7,843 nucleotides of DNA from an uncultured Muribaculum sp. (lineage in GTDB: Bacteria; Bacteroidota; Bacteroidia; Bacteroidales; Muribaculaceae): the NCBI GenBank assembly GCA_947573015.1, contig CANPDS010000112.1, positions 1 to 7,843 on the forward strand, given 5' to 3'. Position numbers and translations under genes: made by a program. Of this stretch, positions 1 through 7,638 are shown in pieces (the first letter of the stretch is position 1; every line of letters begins with the position of its first letter). The notes under the pieces are model-generated. The model was not told the origin of the DNA. It saw only the letters and a list, made by a program, of their open reading frames with translations, and did not search any database.

Positions 1-3000
1 CTCTTCGATACGCGCCGAAGTGTTGCTCGAGAAGTTGAAGGTAAGCTGCTTGGTGAGGTTCCACGTGAGATTGAGCTGACGGTCCCAGAGGAAATTCTTG
101 CTAACCGACACAGGCAGCTGCATCATCTGATCTACCTCCGAACGTGTCTGCTGCTCATAATAGTAGCGCGACATGGTAGTAAGAAACGAGATGTTGGCCG
201 GAAGATAGTTGACCTCCCACTCCTTGAAGAACTTCAGGTTACGGTTTTTCGACTTGAGCCACCCGAACGGCTTAACACCCTTGAGATAGGGCGACCAGCT
301 GTATTGCAGCGAGCCACGGTAATCGTTGGTATTCTCATACTCCGTGGTCGGATCGGAGTTGTGGCGCTTGTTGAACGAGAAGTTGAACACGAAGTTGGCC
401 GGATCCCAGGGCATAGGCTTCTCCGAACGGCGGTCGAACTGCAAGCCCGAGATACTGAAACTCTTGATCGTTGACTTCTCTATGGCATAGTCGCGGATAG
501 AGTCGCGCTCGGCCTTGGTGGCCGCCTCATCAAGCGCATCCTTGAGCAGCACATCCTGGTCGAGAGGATTATACTTGGGCGAGGTAGTCTCATCGCTCAC
601 CGAGTAGTAGACCGGAGCCTTCAGCTTGAGCTTCTCCGGAAAGAAGCGCCCAAGATCGGCCTGCACGGCAAAGTTGAACTGACGGTAGTCGTCCATACGA
701 CGGGCATTGAGTGGCTGATCCACCCCACCGAAACCGGCCGTCTCGATATGAGTGCCGAAGTTGAGGGTGGCGATATCGCTCACGCCGATATTCACATTAG
801 CCTTGGCAGCCCAGCCTCCCGACTCGTCAAAGTCGGTGACCTTCATCTCGTTGACCCACACTATGCCATCCTTCGACGTGGAGGAGTTGTTGCGCACGCC
901 GATCATCATCACACGCACATCGCTGAGCGAAGGATTGCCCATCACCGCCATGCGGTTGGCCTCGTTGGCAGGATCGCGACCAGTGAAAAGCGTGGTATAC
1001 CCTACTCCGCTCGACGGATCATGCTTGGCACGGTTGCGCTCCTTCTTGAGGTTGACAAACTCCTGAAGGGCGAAATCAAACCTGTTGGCCTCGGGCCACA
1101 CGGCATAGCGGTCCTCAACATTCTCCTGATCATACTTGCGGTGGGGAGTAAGCGTGAGGGGTATCTCGTATTCGTAATAATTGTTCTTTATATCAGTGCC
1201 AAGGCGCAGGAATATCGACAGCTCACCGGTGCGAAGATTGGTGATGTTTTCTATAAGGCTCTCGGCATGCACCCACATCTGCAGACGCTTATAGTTGCGC
1301 AGGTCGTGCTGGGTGGTGCGGTACACGGCACGTGCGTCACCTGCATGCAGCCCGAGCACCTTCAGCGACATCGACTGCTCATTGAGCTGGAGTATCTGCG
1401 ACTGCCCCGGATCAGTGGCTCGGGTCACTCCCGGAGGAAGCACATAATTGACAGGCTCACGTCCGGCATTCTCCTCGATATTGACCACAGAGATGTCGAG
1501 CTCCCCTTCGGCAGGAGAGTCGCCACGGGTGTTGAGCGAATAATCGTACGGACGCCACTCGCCACGCACCAGCTCAAGAGTGGCGAATCGCAGATGGGTA
1601 GTGGCCTTGAAGCCGGTCATGAACATACGCATGAAGCGCACGGTAGAGAAGTCGTTGATCGAGCCTACAACACGCTCATAGTCCGACAAGGGTATCTTGA
1701 ACTGGTACCACTCGGCCATCTGTGTGGAACCGTCGCGGCACACAACCGGCGACACCTGCTTGTCGGTGATGAAATTCTTGCCCACCTCAAGATCCTCCGG
1801 ACGCAGCGACACCTTGTACTGGAAGTAACGCTCATATTCGTTGAGAGTGTTGTCCTGATTGATATCCTCCACATCGGGTCCGGTGCGCGAGCTCTGATAG
1901 AGCGGCTCGGGAGCATCGGAGGGCGACAGTGAGTTGCCCTCGACGCCATTATAGTGCTTATAGCGCTCAAGCACGCTCAGACGCTCCTCATCATAGTCGT
2001 AGCCACGGTAGAAGTGGTAGTTGTCGCCAGCAGGGTCATTGAACGGGGAGAACTGATCGCCCTGCATGCGGTCGACGGCAGAGGGCGAAAGCTTTCGGCG
2101 TAGCCCGTCGAGATAGTCGGAATAAGAACTGAAGTGGAACTCCTCATCGTTCTTCAGACCGTCGAAGCCCACATCCTGCACAAGGCGTGAGCCGGCATTG
2201 TTGTCAAACGCATAGGTAAGCGAGTTCTGCCGCGACACACGCCCCCACACGGTCTCTGTAAGAAACTGGTCGTTGCCATCGTAAGGTATACCGTTCTCAT
2301 AGCTCTTCAGTCCATCCTTAAGAATATCCTCACTCACCTCTCCGAAGTTGATGTAGAAGTCGCCCCCCTCGGTGTTGGGATTGTCGGGGTCCATGAATGG
2401 ATTCATGAGCCAGAACTGTACATACTCAATGTTGGCTTGTTCGAAGTCGAGCTTGCGCATGATGCCGCCCCAACGCTTCTCCGGCTGCAGCAGAGCGCCC
2501 TGATCGTCAATATTCACCGCATCGAGATTGTAAGGGCCTCGCTCGGTAGGATAGAACGAGAGATTGAGGGTCTGTATGAGGTTCGACTCGCCATATGCAA
2601 GCTGACGGTCGGGGAATATCTCAGTCGAGGTGACCTCGCGCACATAGGGATTGGAGAGCTGCTTGAGATCGGAGGCTATGTAGCCCGGACATAGCGAGGA
2701 GTTGCGCTGGGTAAACATGCGGTCGATATAGTACCACGACAGCAACGCACGGTTCTTGCCATAGTCAACATTGTTGCTCAGCGCCGCCTCGGGAAACAAT
2801 GCGTTGTTGCCCTGCTGATAGGGGGTGGACGCCAGAGTCCACGCATAAGGTGAGCGCAGGTCGATACCAGTCTGTGTCGACTCGAAGTCGTCGATATACG
2901 ATGAGCCCTTGTTGGTGCCGCTCTTCTGCTTGTTAGGTTGCAGACGCGCAGCCTCAGCCTGTATGCTTATGGTGGAGGGTGCCGTAGCGTTGACAGTAGG

Positions 3001-5478
3001 TATCTTGTTGATGAGATTGGTGAGCCACATGAAACGTGTGTTGTAGGCCAGATTCACACCGAACATGGTATTGTTGACCGTCTCGTCGCCGATATTCACC
3101 TTCTCGGTAAGCGCCTTCTCAGAGAAGTGCATTATCGTAGCCCCGATATTGAAGTCCTTGCTGAAACGATAGTTGAGATCAAGGCCCAGAAGAGTCTTGC
3201 GCTGGGTGTTGAACATCGACTGATTCTCAAGCGTCACCGATATGCTCTGTCCGGAGTCGATGATACTCTGGTTGGTGATCGTCACCACGCCCATGGCATA
3301 GTCGACGGTATAATCGGAATTTTCGGTGAGACGCACACCTCCGGCCATCACCACAACCGATCCACGCGGCACATTCATGGCATTGAGACGTATCTGTGCG
3401 CCTCCCGATGCCTGATACTCACCCGAGATGATAAACTTGTTTTTATGAGCGAGCTGTCGCGCCACGACAAGCGTTGAATCGTAAAGCTCCGGATAAGTGT
3501 AATTCTCGGCGATGACAGGATTGCCGATAGCCTTCTCAAGATGAGATCCGAACGGCTCTGCCACCGGGAATATGATCTTGCCGGTAGAGGCAAGCACGGT
3601 ATACCCCTCTATAAAGTCGAAGAAGCCGTCGGGATTGCCCTCCTGATTGGAGTCGAGACGGTCGAGATTCATCACCTGAAGCAGAGGCTTGTCGGTAAGG
3701 CCGGGCACCGGCAGATAGTTGATCTGCGTACCAGTGGTATCGCTCAGATACTTGATATTCAGCCTGAAGTTTGTCTTCTCTACCTGATATGCCCCGAGCG
3801 AATACACATTCTTCATCATGAGCCTCCACATGGGCACCCTGGGCGAAGTGGTGGTATTCTTGAGCATCTTCACAAACAGTGCTTCGGAGGATGTGGTGAT
3901 GTCGGAAGAGAACTCACCTACCTGAAACACCTGCCCGTGGTATGTATACTCAAACGCCACACCAAGCACCTCGTCGGCATTGAGTGCCGTCTTGAGCGAG
4001 ATGTAGCCAAGGGTGGAATTAAGTGTATACTCCGACGATTGCAGCAAACGGGCGCTCTCCACCTTCTCAAAGTCACGTCCACCTTCGATGCCGAACGCCT
4101 GCAAAGGGTCGAGAGCCTGAGTGACGGTGTTGATGTTGCGCGCACCGGGATATTCGCTCTTGATTATCTCAAGCAGGGAGTTGGAGGTGTTGGAGGTATT
4201 GGGCACCGACGGATTAGGACGCCAGTAGTCGCTGGCCAACACCTGACTCTCGCCAAGATCCATGAACGAAACAATGTTGCGCGACTGATTGTAATTACCG
4301 CTTTTATTGGTGACCCACACCTCTATGCGTGTGATCTTCACTCCCGAAGTGACGTAAGGAAGCTTGGAAGCGAATGTATCGTAATTGTCGCGGAAGAACT
4401 GACCAAGGAAGAAGTGGCGGTTCTGATCGTACTGATCGGCATTGACGGAGAACTGCGTGGTCTGCACCCCACCCTTGGTCGACACCGAGCGCGACTCACT
4501 GTTCTGCTGCGACACAAGCGCCGTGGCTGTGAGCTTGCCAAACTGGAGGGTCGACTTGATACCGAACAGAGCCGAGCTGCCACGGATAAGCGACGAACCT
4601 GTGGTCATCGACACATTACCGGCCTCGATACTCTTCACTATATCATCCTCCTTACCTTCGTAAGCAAGGGTTATATTCTTTGAATCAAAATCGAAGGTAG
4701 CATCCGTATTATAGTTGAGGCCGAATTTCATGCGGTCGCCAACGGTTGCGTTGACATTGGCCTGAATCTTCTGGTCGAAGTCGAAATATGTGCGCCGCCG
4801 GGCAGTAAGCGACAATGCCGGATTGTCGGTCTTGTTGCTCTTCACTCCCATCGACACCTGCACAGAGCCTGTAGTCTTGAGCTTTACACCGCCCGGACCG
4901 AAAATCTTCTCCAGCGGACCAAGCGCAAAGTTCATGTCGAGCACATTGAACGGCTCTTTATCTTTCTCTCCCTGGGCAAGCTCACCATTGCGCTTATTGA
5001 AGTACTGCTGCATCGATCGGCGCAGCTGCAACTGATTGTACTGCTCGGGAGTGAGCATGAAAGGTGTGGCCACATCAAACTCACCTACCTTTGTCCGCAC
5101 AATATAGCACCCCGATTCAATGTCATACTCCACCTCAGTGCGTATATTGGATGGCGTCGACAGATCAGCAGCCAGCTCATCCTCGGCAAGAGCCTGATAG
5201 TTAGGAGGAATAGTGGGTGTGAGAACCGGCATTCCCGAACTGTCGGCCGGAGCAAAACCACCAGACACAACATCCTGCGACGGCGGTGGCGGTGGCAATA
5301 TAGCCGGATCGCGATACTGCGGAGCCGCCAATGCCCTCGGTATAGCAACGCCCCAAAGCAGCGACGCCACGACAGCAGCACACAGCACTGTCGCGGTAAA
5401 AGCATTTGGTTTCCAAGCTCTTGCAGATATACATCGCTGCAAGAAATGTATATATGATTGGCGCCTCAGTATTCTCAT
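1..5478 (-). CDS. sprA: SprA/Sov, type IX secretion outer-membrane translocon (3' end outside window)
   Basis: SprA forms the very large outer-membrane beta-barrel through which type IX secretion (T9SS) cargo leaves the cell; it is needed for gliding in Flavobacterium and gingipain export in Porphyromonas (Sov). The frame is open for 1826 codons from ATG 5478 to the left edge without a stop. Family members are roughly 2400 residues, so about a quarter is missing. The N-terminus is a long basic region then a hydrophobic helix ending ALA-AP, a signal peptide cut near residue 51, followed by a PPPPP linker. Stretches I recognise as SprA-typical are VKLKTTGS (198-205), NYNTDATFDFDS (255-266), HFFLGQFFRDNYD (355-367), YIDDFE (861-866), FWLMNPF (1022-1028), an SEDILKDG segment near 1048 and PDVEDI (1201-1206). 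An in-frame ATG at 5505 would add nine residues; I prefer 5478 because the signal peptide n-region is already long. No Shine-Dalgarno sequence is visible, as usual in this phylum. The identification is firm; the exact start is not. Confidence 0.95.
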   Translation of the reverse strand, partial: MRILRRQSYIHFLQRCISARAWKPNAFTATVLCAAVVASLLWGVAIPRALAAPQYRDPAILPPPPPSQDVVSGGFAPADSSGMPVLTPTIPPNYQALAEDELAADLSTPSNIRTEVEYDIESGCYIVRTKVGEFDVATPFMLTPEQYNQLQLRRSMQQYFNKRNGELAQGEKDKEPFNVLDMNFALGPLEKIFGPGGVKLKTTGSVQVSMGVKSNKTDNPALSLTARRRTYFDFDQKIQANVNATVGDRMKFGLNYNTDATFDFDSKNITLAYEGKEDDIVKSIEAGNVSMTTGSSLIRGSSALFGIKSTLQFGKLTATALVSQQNSESRSVSTKGGVQTTQFSVNADQYDQNRHFFLGQFFRDNYDTFASKLPYVTSGVKITRIEVWVTNKSGNYNQSRNIVSFMDLGESQVLASDYWRPNPSVPNTSNTSNSLLEIIKSEYPGARNINTVTQALDPLQAFGIEGGRDFEKVESARLLQSSEYTLNSTLGYISLKTALNADEVLGVAFEYTYHGQVFQVGEFSSDITTSSEALFVKMLKNTTTSPRVPMWRLMMKNVYSLGAYQVEKTNFRLNIKYLSDTTGTQINYLPVPGLTDKPLLQVMNLDRLDSNQEGNPDGFFDFIEGYTVLASTGKIIFPVAEPFGSHLEKAIGNPVIAENYTYPELYDSTLVVARQLAHKNKFIISGEYQASGGAQIRLNAMNVPRGSVVVMAGGVRLTENSDYTVDYAMGVVTITNQSIIDSGQSISVTLENQSMFNTQRKTLLGLDLNYRFSKDFNIGATIMHFSEKALTEKVNIGDETVNNTMFGVNLAYNTRFMWLTNLINKIPTVNATAPSTISIQAEAARLQPNKQKSGTNKGSSYIDDFESTQTGIDLRSPYAWTLASTPYQQGNNALFPEAALSNNVDYGKNRALLSWYYIDRMFTQRNSSLCPGYIASDLKQLSNPYVREVTSTEIFPDRQLAYGESNLIQTLNLSFYPTERGPYNLDAVNIDDQGALLQPEKRWGGIMRKLDFEQANIEYVQFWLMNPFMDPDNPNTEGGDFYINFGEVSEDILKDGLKSYENGIPYDGNDQFLTETVWGRVSRQNSLTYAFDNNAGSRLVQDVGFDGLKNDEEFHFSSYSDYLDGLRRKLSPSAVDRMQGDQFSPFNDPAGDNYHFYRGYDYDEERLSVLERYKHYNGVEGNSLSPSDAPEPLYQSSRTGPDVEDINQDNTLNEYERYFQYKVSLRPEDLEVGKNFITDKQVSPVVCRDGSTQMAEWYQFKIPLSDYERVVGSINDFSTVRFMRMFMTGFKATTHLRFATLELVRGEWRPYDYSLNTRGDSPAEGELDISVVNIEENAGREPVNYVLPPGVTRATDPGQSQILQLNEQSMSLKVLGLHAGDARAVYRTTQHDLRNYKRLQMWVHAESLIENITNLRTGELSIFLRLGTDIKNNYYEYEIPLTLTPHRKYDQENVEDRYAVWPEANRFDFALQEFVNLKKERNRAKHDPSSGVGYTTLFTGRDPANEANRMAVMGNPSLSDVRVMMIGVRNNSSTSKDGIVWVNEMKVTDFDESGGWAAKANVNIGVSDIATLNFGTHIETAGFGGVDQPLNARRMDDYRQFNFAVQADLGRFFPEKLKLKAPVYYSVSDETTSPKYNPLDQDVLLKDALDEAATKAERDSIRDYAIEKSTIKSFSISGLQFDRRSEKPMPWDPANFVFNFSFNKRHNSDPTTEYENTNDYRGSLQYSWSPYLKGVKPFGWLKSKNRNLKFFKEWEVNYLPANISFLTTMSRYYYEQQTRSEVDQMMQLPVSVSKNFLWDRQLNLTWNLTKQLTFNFSSNTSARIEE

Positions 5479-5488
5479 TGACTGACAA

Positions 5489-5528
5489 GGCCCCAGCCGG
5501 GCCATATTCAATGTCTTAATAACGGCCC
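5489..5528 (-). promoter_or_regulatory. GC-rich alternative hairpins in the sprA leader
   Basis: On the minus strand three short elements follow each other: GGGCC (5528-5524), GGCCC (5503-5499) and GGGCC (5493-5489). The middle one can pair with either neighbour, giving two mutually exclusive 5-bp stems. The downstream pair has a 5-nt loop (GGCTG) and lies between the two candidate start codons at 5505 and 5478. Such an arrangement could affect start choice or translation, but the stems are short and may be chance in a GC-rich patch. I saw no convincing -7/-33 promoter for sprA in the 117 bp between it and the HEPN fragment; the nearest is a weak TAGGTATG on the minus strand near 5560. Confidence 0.25.
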
Positions 5529-5595
5529 CACCCCTCCATTTATTTTACATCACATACCTAATAATCGTACCCAACCTTTTTTACCAATGCCACAG

Positions 5596-5802
5596 TCATC
5601 CATTTCTACAACCGCAGCAATTACAACATATCCTTACCCGTTGGATGAAGCGCTCTGCCTGTGGCATCAACTCATCATACGTAATCTGGTCATAATATAT
5701 GAAATCCTCATAATCACCAGCCTGCCGGTTATCATAAAGTTGTTGATATATACGCCCATATTCACGCTCAAGGAGTCCGGTCTGTATAAAACCGAAGCCC
5801 AT
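5596..5802 (-). pseudogene. C-terminal remnant of a HEPN-domain (UPF0332) protein
   Basis: This 68-codon reading frame matches the last half of UPF0332/HEPN proteins, small helical proteins of about 125-140 residues often encoded beside a minimal nucleotidyltransferase antitoxin. The diagnostic part is FIQTG, then a helix with YGRIYQQLYDNRQAGDYEDF, then YDELMPQAERFIQRV; the family pattern is F(I/V)KTG...LF..RQ.GDY.D followed by P.A..FI. The N-terminal half, which would carry the conserved R-x4-6-H RNase-type motif, is absent because the upstream sequence is the 3' end of the CoA-transferase gene. ATG 5802 lies 16 bp after that gene's stop, so the piece might still be translated. The last 11 residues are unusually cysteine-rich (ICCNCCGCRNG) and may not belong to the ancestral protein. 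The segment looks more AT-rich than its neighbours. The family assignment comes from remembered patterns; 'pseudogene' is inferred from length. Confidence 0.6.
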
Positions 5803-5818
5803 GCTGCCGAAGACGATA

Positions 5819-7225
5819 TTAATGCCAGCGGCGGTAGGCATAACCAAGCATCTCGAAAGCCTCGCGGTCAAGTGCCTCACGGAATTCGGGAGCGGCAATG
5901 GAGATCAACAGACGCGCACGGTCGATCATGTTCTTGCCACGCAGATTCACCGCACCATATTCCGTAACGACCCAATTTGTCTGGAAACGTGTGGTGACAA
6001 CTCCGGCACCCGACGTAAGCACAGGCTTTATCTTGCTCGTGCCCTTTGACGTTTTAGACAGCATGGCGATGAACGACTGTCCACCCACGCTGCGTGATGA
6101 GCCATACACAAAATCCTGCTGACCACCCACTCCGGAATATATCCTCGTGCCTATAGAGTCAGCACACACCTGACCCGAAAGATCTATTTCCAGGCATGAG
6201 TTTATCGCGGCCATATTATGATTCTGGGCAATGACAAACGGATCGTTTACCCATGCGATATCGCGGAACAGCACTGACGGATTATGATCAAGAAAATCAT
6301 ATAGAGCACGGGTGCCAAGCGCCAATGACGCTACCGAACGGCCCGGCGCCACCTGCTTGCGCGAGTTATCCACAACGCCAGCCTCGATCAACGGCACCAT
6401 GCCATCGGTCATTGCCTCCGTATGGAGGCCAAGATGTTTATGGGAATGTAGCGAATGAAGCACGGCGTTCGGAATACCGCCAACACCTACCTGCAACACC
6501 GCTCCATCAGGTATCTGCTCGGCAATATAACGCCCTATACGAAGCTCATCCTCAGTCGGTTCCCCGCCACCGGTCTCGGCAAGCGGATCATTTACCTCAA
6601 CCACAGCATCGAGCTTTGACATATGGATCACAGAGTCGCCATAAGTAAACGGCATCAGCGGATTGATCTGGGCAATGATTATCTTGGCACACTCCACAGC
6701 CGACGGAGTAAGGTCGGCAGACACTCCGAACGACACATATCCATCCTTGTCAGGAAGAGAACAATTGATAAACGCAACATCCAAAGTGATAGTGCCGTCA
6801 CGGAAAAGCTGAGGCACCTGCCCGAAAAAACGGGGAGTAGTGGTGGCATACCCCTGATTGACCCAGCCGCGCACAGCATTCGACACAAAAAACGAGTCGA
6901 TCAGAAACGAATCCTTCAGAGCAGGATCACACAGAGGCGAAACACGCCGTCCAAGCGCAAACGCATTGAACAGAATCACATCGCGAAGCTCACTGCCGCG
7001 TCTGGCGAGAGCCGCTATAAGAGCTTCAGGGATGGAACAACTGCCCTGTACAAACACATGGTCACCGCTCTTGACAAGCTTTACGGCTTCGTCGGCCGAC
7101 ATATACTTGCAATCTTTCCACCGGTCCTTTGCCGAAACCGGGGTGCATGCGTCAGCACCACACTCTGCCACAACATCAGCAGAGGGCAACTCCATACAGT
7201 CGATATGTCCTGTTCTTTCCTCCAT
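5819..7225 (-). CDS. Acetyl-CoA hydrolase/4-hydroxybutyrate CoA-transferase family protein
   Basis: A complete 468-residue cytoplasmic enzyme that moves coenzyme A between an acyl-CoA and a free carboxylate, probably with acetate as one partner. It resembles clostridial 4-hydroxybutyrate CoA-transferase along its length: PDKDGYVSFGVS (158-169), the oxyanion loop GVGGIPNAV (247-255), HTEAMTDG (268-275) with the expected catalytic Glu270 that forms the glutamyl-CoA thioester, INSCLEIDLSGQVCADSIG (341-359), GVGGQQDF (365-372) and VVTEYGAVNLRG (419-430). Family members are usually 430-440 residues; the extra length is a roughly 33-residue N-terminal extension containing four of the protein's cysteines, plus a few C-terminal residues. 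An upstream ATG at 7336 lies above the promoter -33/-7 boxes, so I reject it; ATG 7225 leaves a leader of about 45 nt. Later in-frame ATGs (7195, 7102) are possible. Substrate (4-hydroxybutyrate, butyrate, propionate or succinate) cannot be decided from sequence. It appears to be transcribed alone, with the HEPN remnant directly downstream. Confidence 0.93.
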   Translation of the reverse strand: MEERTGHIDCMELPSADVVAECGADACTPVSAKDRWKDCKYMSADEAVKLVKSGDHVFVQGSCSIPEALIAALARRGSELRDVILFNAFALGRRVSPLCDPALKDSFLIDSFFVSNAVRGWVNQGYATTTPRFFGQVPQLFRDGTITLDVAFINCSLPDKDGYVSFGVSADLTPSAVECAKIIIAQINPLMPFTYGDSVIHMSKLDAVVEVNDPLAETGGGEPTEDELRIGRYIAEQIPDGAVLQVGVGGIPNAVLHSLHSHKHLGLHTEAMTDGMVPLIEAGVVDNSRKQVAPGRSVASLALGTRALYDFLDHNPSVLFRDIAWVNDPFVIAQNHNMAAINSCLEIDLSGQVCADSIGTRIYSGVGGQQDFVYGSSRSVGGQSFIAMLSKTSKGTSKIKPVLTSGAGVVTTRFQTNWVVTEYGAVNLRGKNMIDRARLLISIAAPEFREALDREAFEMLGYAYRRWH

Positions 7226-7276
7226 AGAGATAATTCTATACTTGATATTAATCGGCACAAAATGCGCGTTTATGTG

Positions 7277-7307
7277 CAAAGATAAGGTTATTGTTGGAAA
7301 AATGAAA
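7277..7307 (-). promoter_or_regulatory. Bacteroidetes-type promoter of the CoA-transferase gene
   Basis: The minus strand reads TATCTTTG at 7284-7277, an exact match to the Bacteroidetes -7 consensus TAnnTTTG. Exactly 19 bp upstream is TTTC (7307-7304), one base off the -33 consensus TTTG. Transcription would begin near 7270, leaving about 45 nt before ATG 7225. The position also decides the start codon, because the longer frame from 7336 would begin upstream of the promoter. Confidence 0.7.
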
Positions 7308-7361
7308 GTCCACACATCTTTTTTTGTATATCCCAAAACAATCGCAATAGCATATTTTCAC

Positions 7362-7418
7362 AAGTAAGTCATGAAAATTATTTTATAAGTAAGTAATGAT
7401 TTTAATGACTTACTTATA
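7362..7418. repeat. Three-copy AAGTAAGT(C/A)AT motif, two direct and one inverted
   Basis: Copy 1 is AAGTAAGTCAT at 7362-7372 and copy 2 AAGTAAGTAAT at 7387-7397, 25 bp apart in the same orientation. Copy 3 is the reverse complement, ATGACTTACTT at 7405-7415, and matches copy 1 exactly. Similarity continues into AT-rich flanks (copy 1 and inverted copy 3 share AAAAT after the motif). Copies 2 and 3 form a perfect 11-bp palindrome, TATAAGTAAGT (7384-7394) against ACTTACTTATA (7408-7418), around 13 bases. There is no T-run directly after the stem on either strand, which argues against a terminator. The cluster sits about 55 bp upstream of the CoA-transferase -33 box and could be an operator array; that role is inference. 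Confidence 0.55.
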
Positions 7419-7524
7419 CTCACCATTTAAATTTTTACATATTAAAAGAGATTGCATTAGAGGTTTTCCATGCATAAATGTATTATACACCTCTTGACCT
7501 GCATCATTCCAATAACTCCTAAAT

Positions 7525-7570
7525 ATCCAAAAACAACACTCCCCTACGCTACAAACACGCAGGGGAGTGG
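7525..7570 (-). terminator. Rho-independent terminator of the right-edge gene
   Basis: CACTCCCCT (7537-7545) and AGGGGAGTG (7561-7569) form a perfect 9-bp stem with a 15-base loop. On the minus strand the stem is followed by TTGTTTTTGG, a T-rich tail, while the plus strand has no such tail after it. It lies about 70 nt behind the TAG of the right-edge coding region, which fits termination of that transcript. Confidence 0.7.
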
Positions 7571-7638
7571 CATACGGTAAGTGTTCTACCATCACATGGC
7601 AGATATAAAAGCGATCCTGACATACATACGCAAGAGCA

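Larger units (their letters stand above)
7308..7638. other. AT-rich intergenic region without a supported gene
   Basis: These 331 bases separate the unrecognised right-edge gene from the CoA-transferase promoter. They contain the three-copy motif (7362-7418) and the terminator hairpin (about 7525-7570). A weak 6-bp inverted repeat, AGAGGT and ACCTCT, lies near 7460-7500. The only reading frame of note is a 61-codon minus-strand one (7595-7410) that runs through the terminator and the palindrome, resembles nothing I know and is not called. No tRNA, insertion-sequence end or riboswitch is recognisable. Confidence 0.6.

Noticed and set aside
748..1932. 394-codon open frame on the plus strand
   Set aside because: It lies wholly antisense to sprA, is rich in His, Arg and Leu in the way of antisense shadow frames, and resembles no family. 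The minus-strand SprA frame explains the region.
3541..4683. 380-codon open frame on the plus strand
   Set aside because: It is also antisense to a conserved part of sprA with no recognisable domain, so it is a shadow frame caused by codon bias of the real gene.
6623..7285. 220-codon plus-strand frame opposite the CoA-transferase
   Set aside because: The opposite strand encodes well-conserved catalytic motifs, the plus-strand product is not protein-like, and it has no promoter of its own that I can see.
7226..7336. Extended N-terminus of the CoA-transferase from ATG 7336
   Set aside because: The extra 37 residues span the -33/-7 promoter boxes and have no counterpart in the family, so translation from 7336 is unlikely.
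7384..7418. Palindrome TATAAGTAAGT/ACTTACTTATA as a terminator
   Set aside because: The stem is AT-rich and neither strand has a T-run right after it; a GC-rich terminator is already present at 7537-7569.
7410..7595. 61-codon minus-strand frame in the intergenic region
   Set aside because: It runs across the terminator hairpin and into the palindromic repeat and resembles no known protein. Its ATG lies between the right-edge gene and that gene's own terminator.
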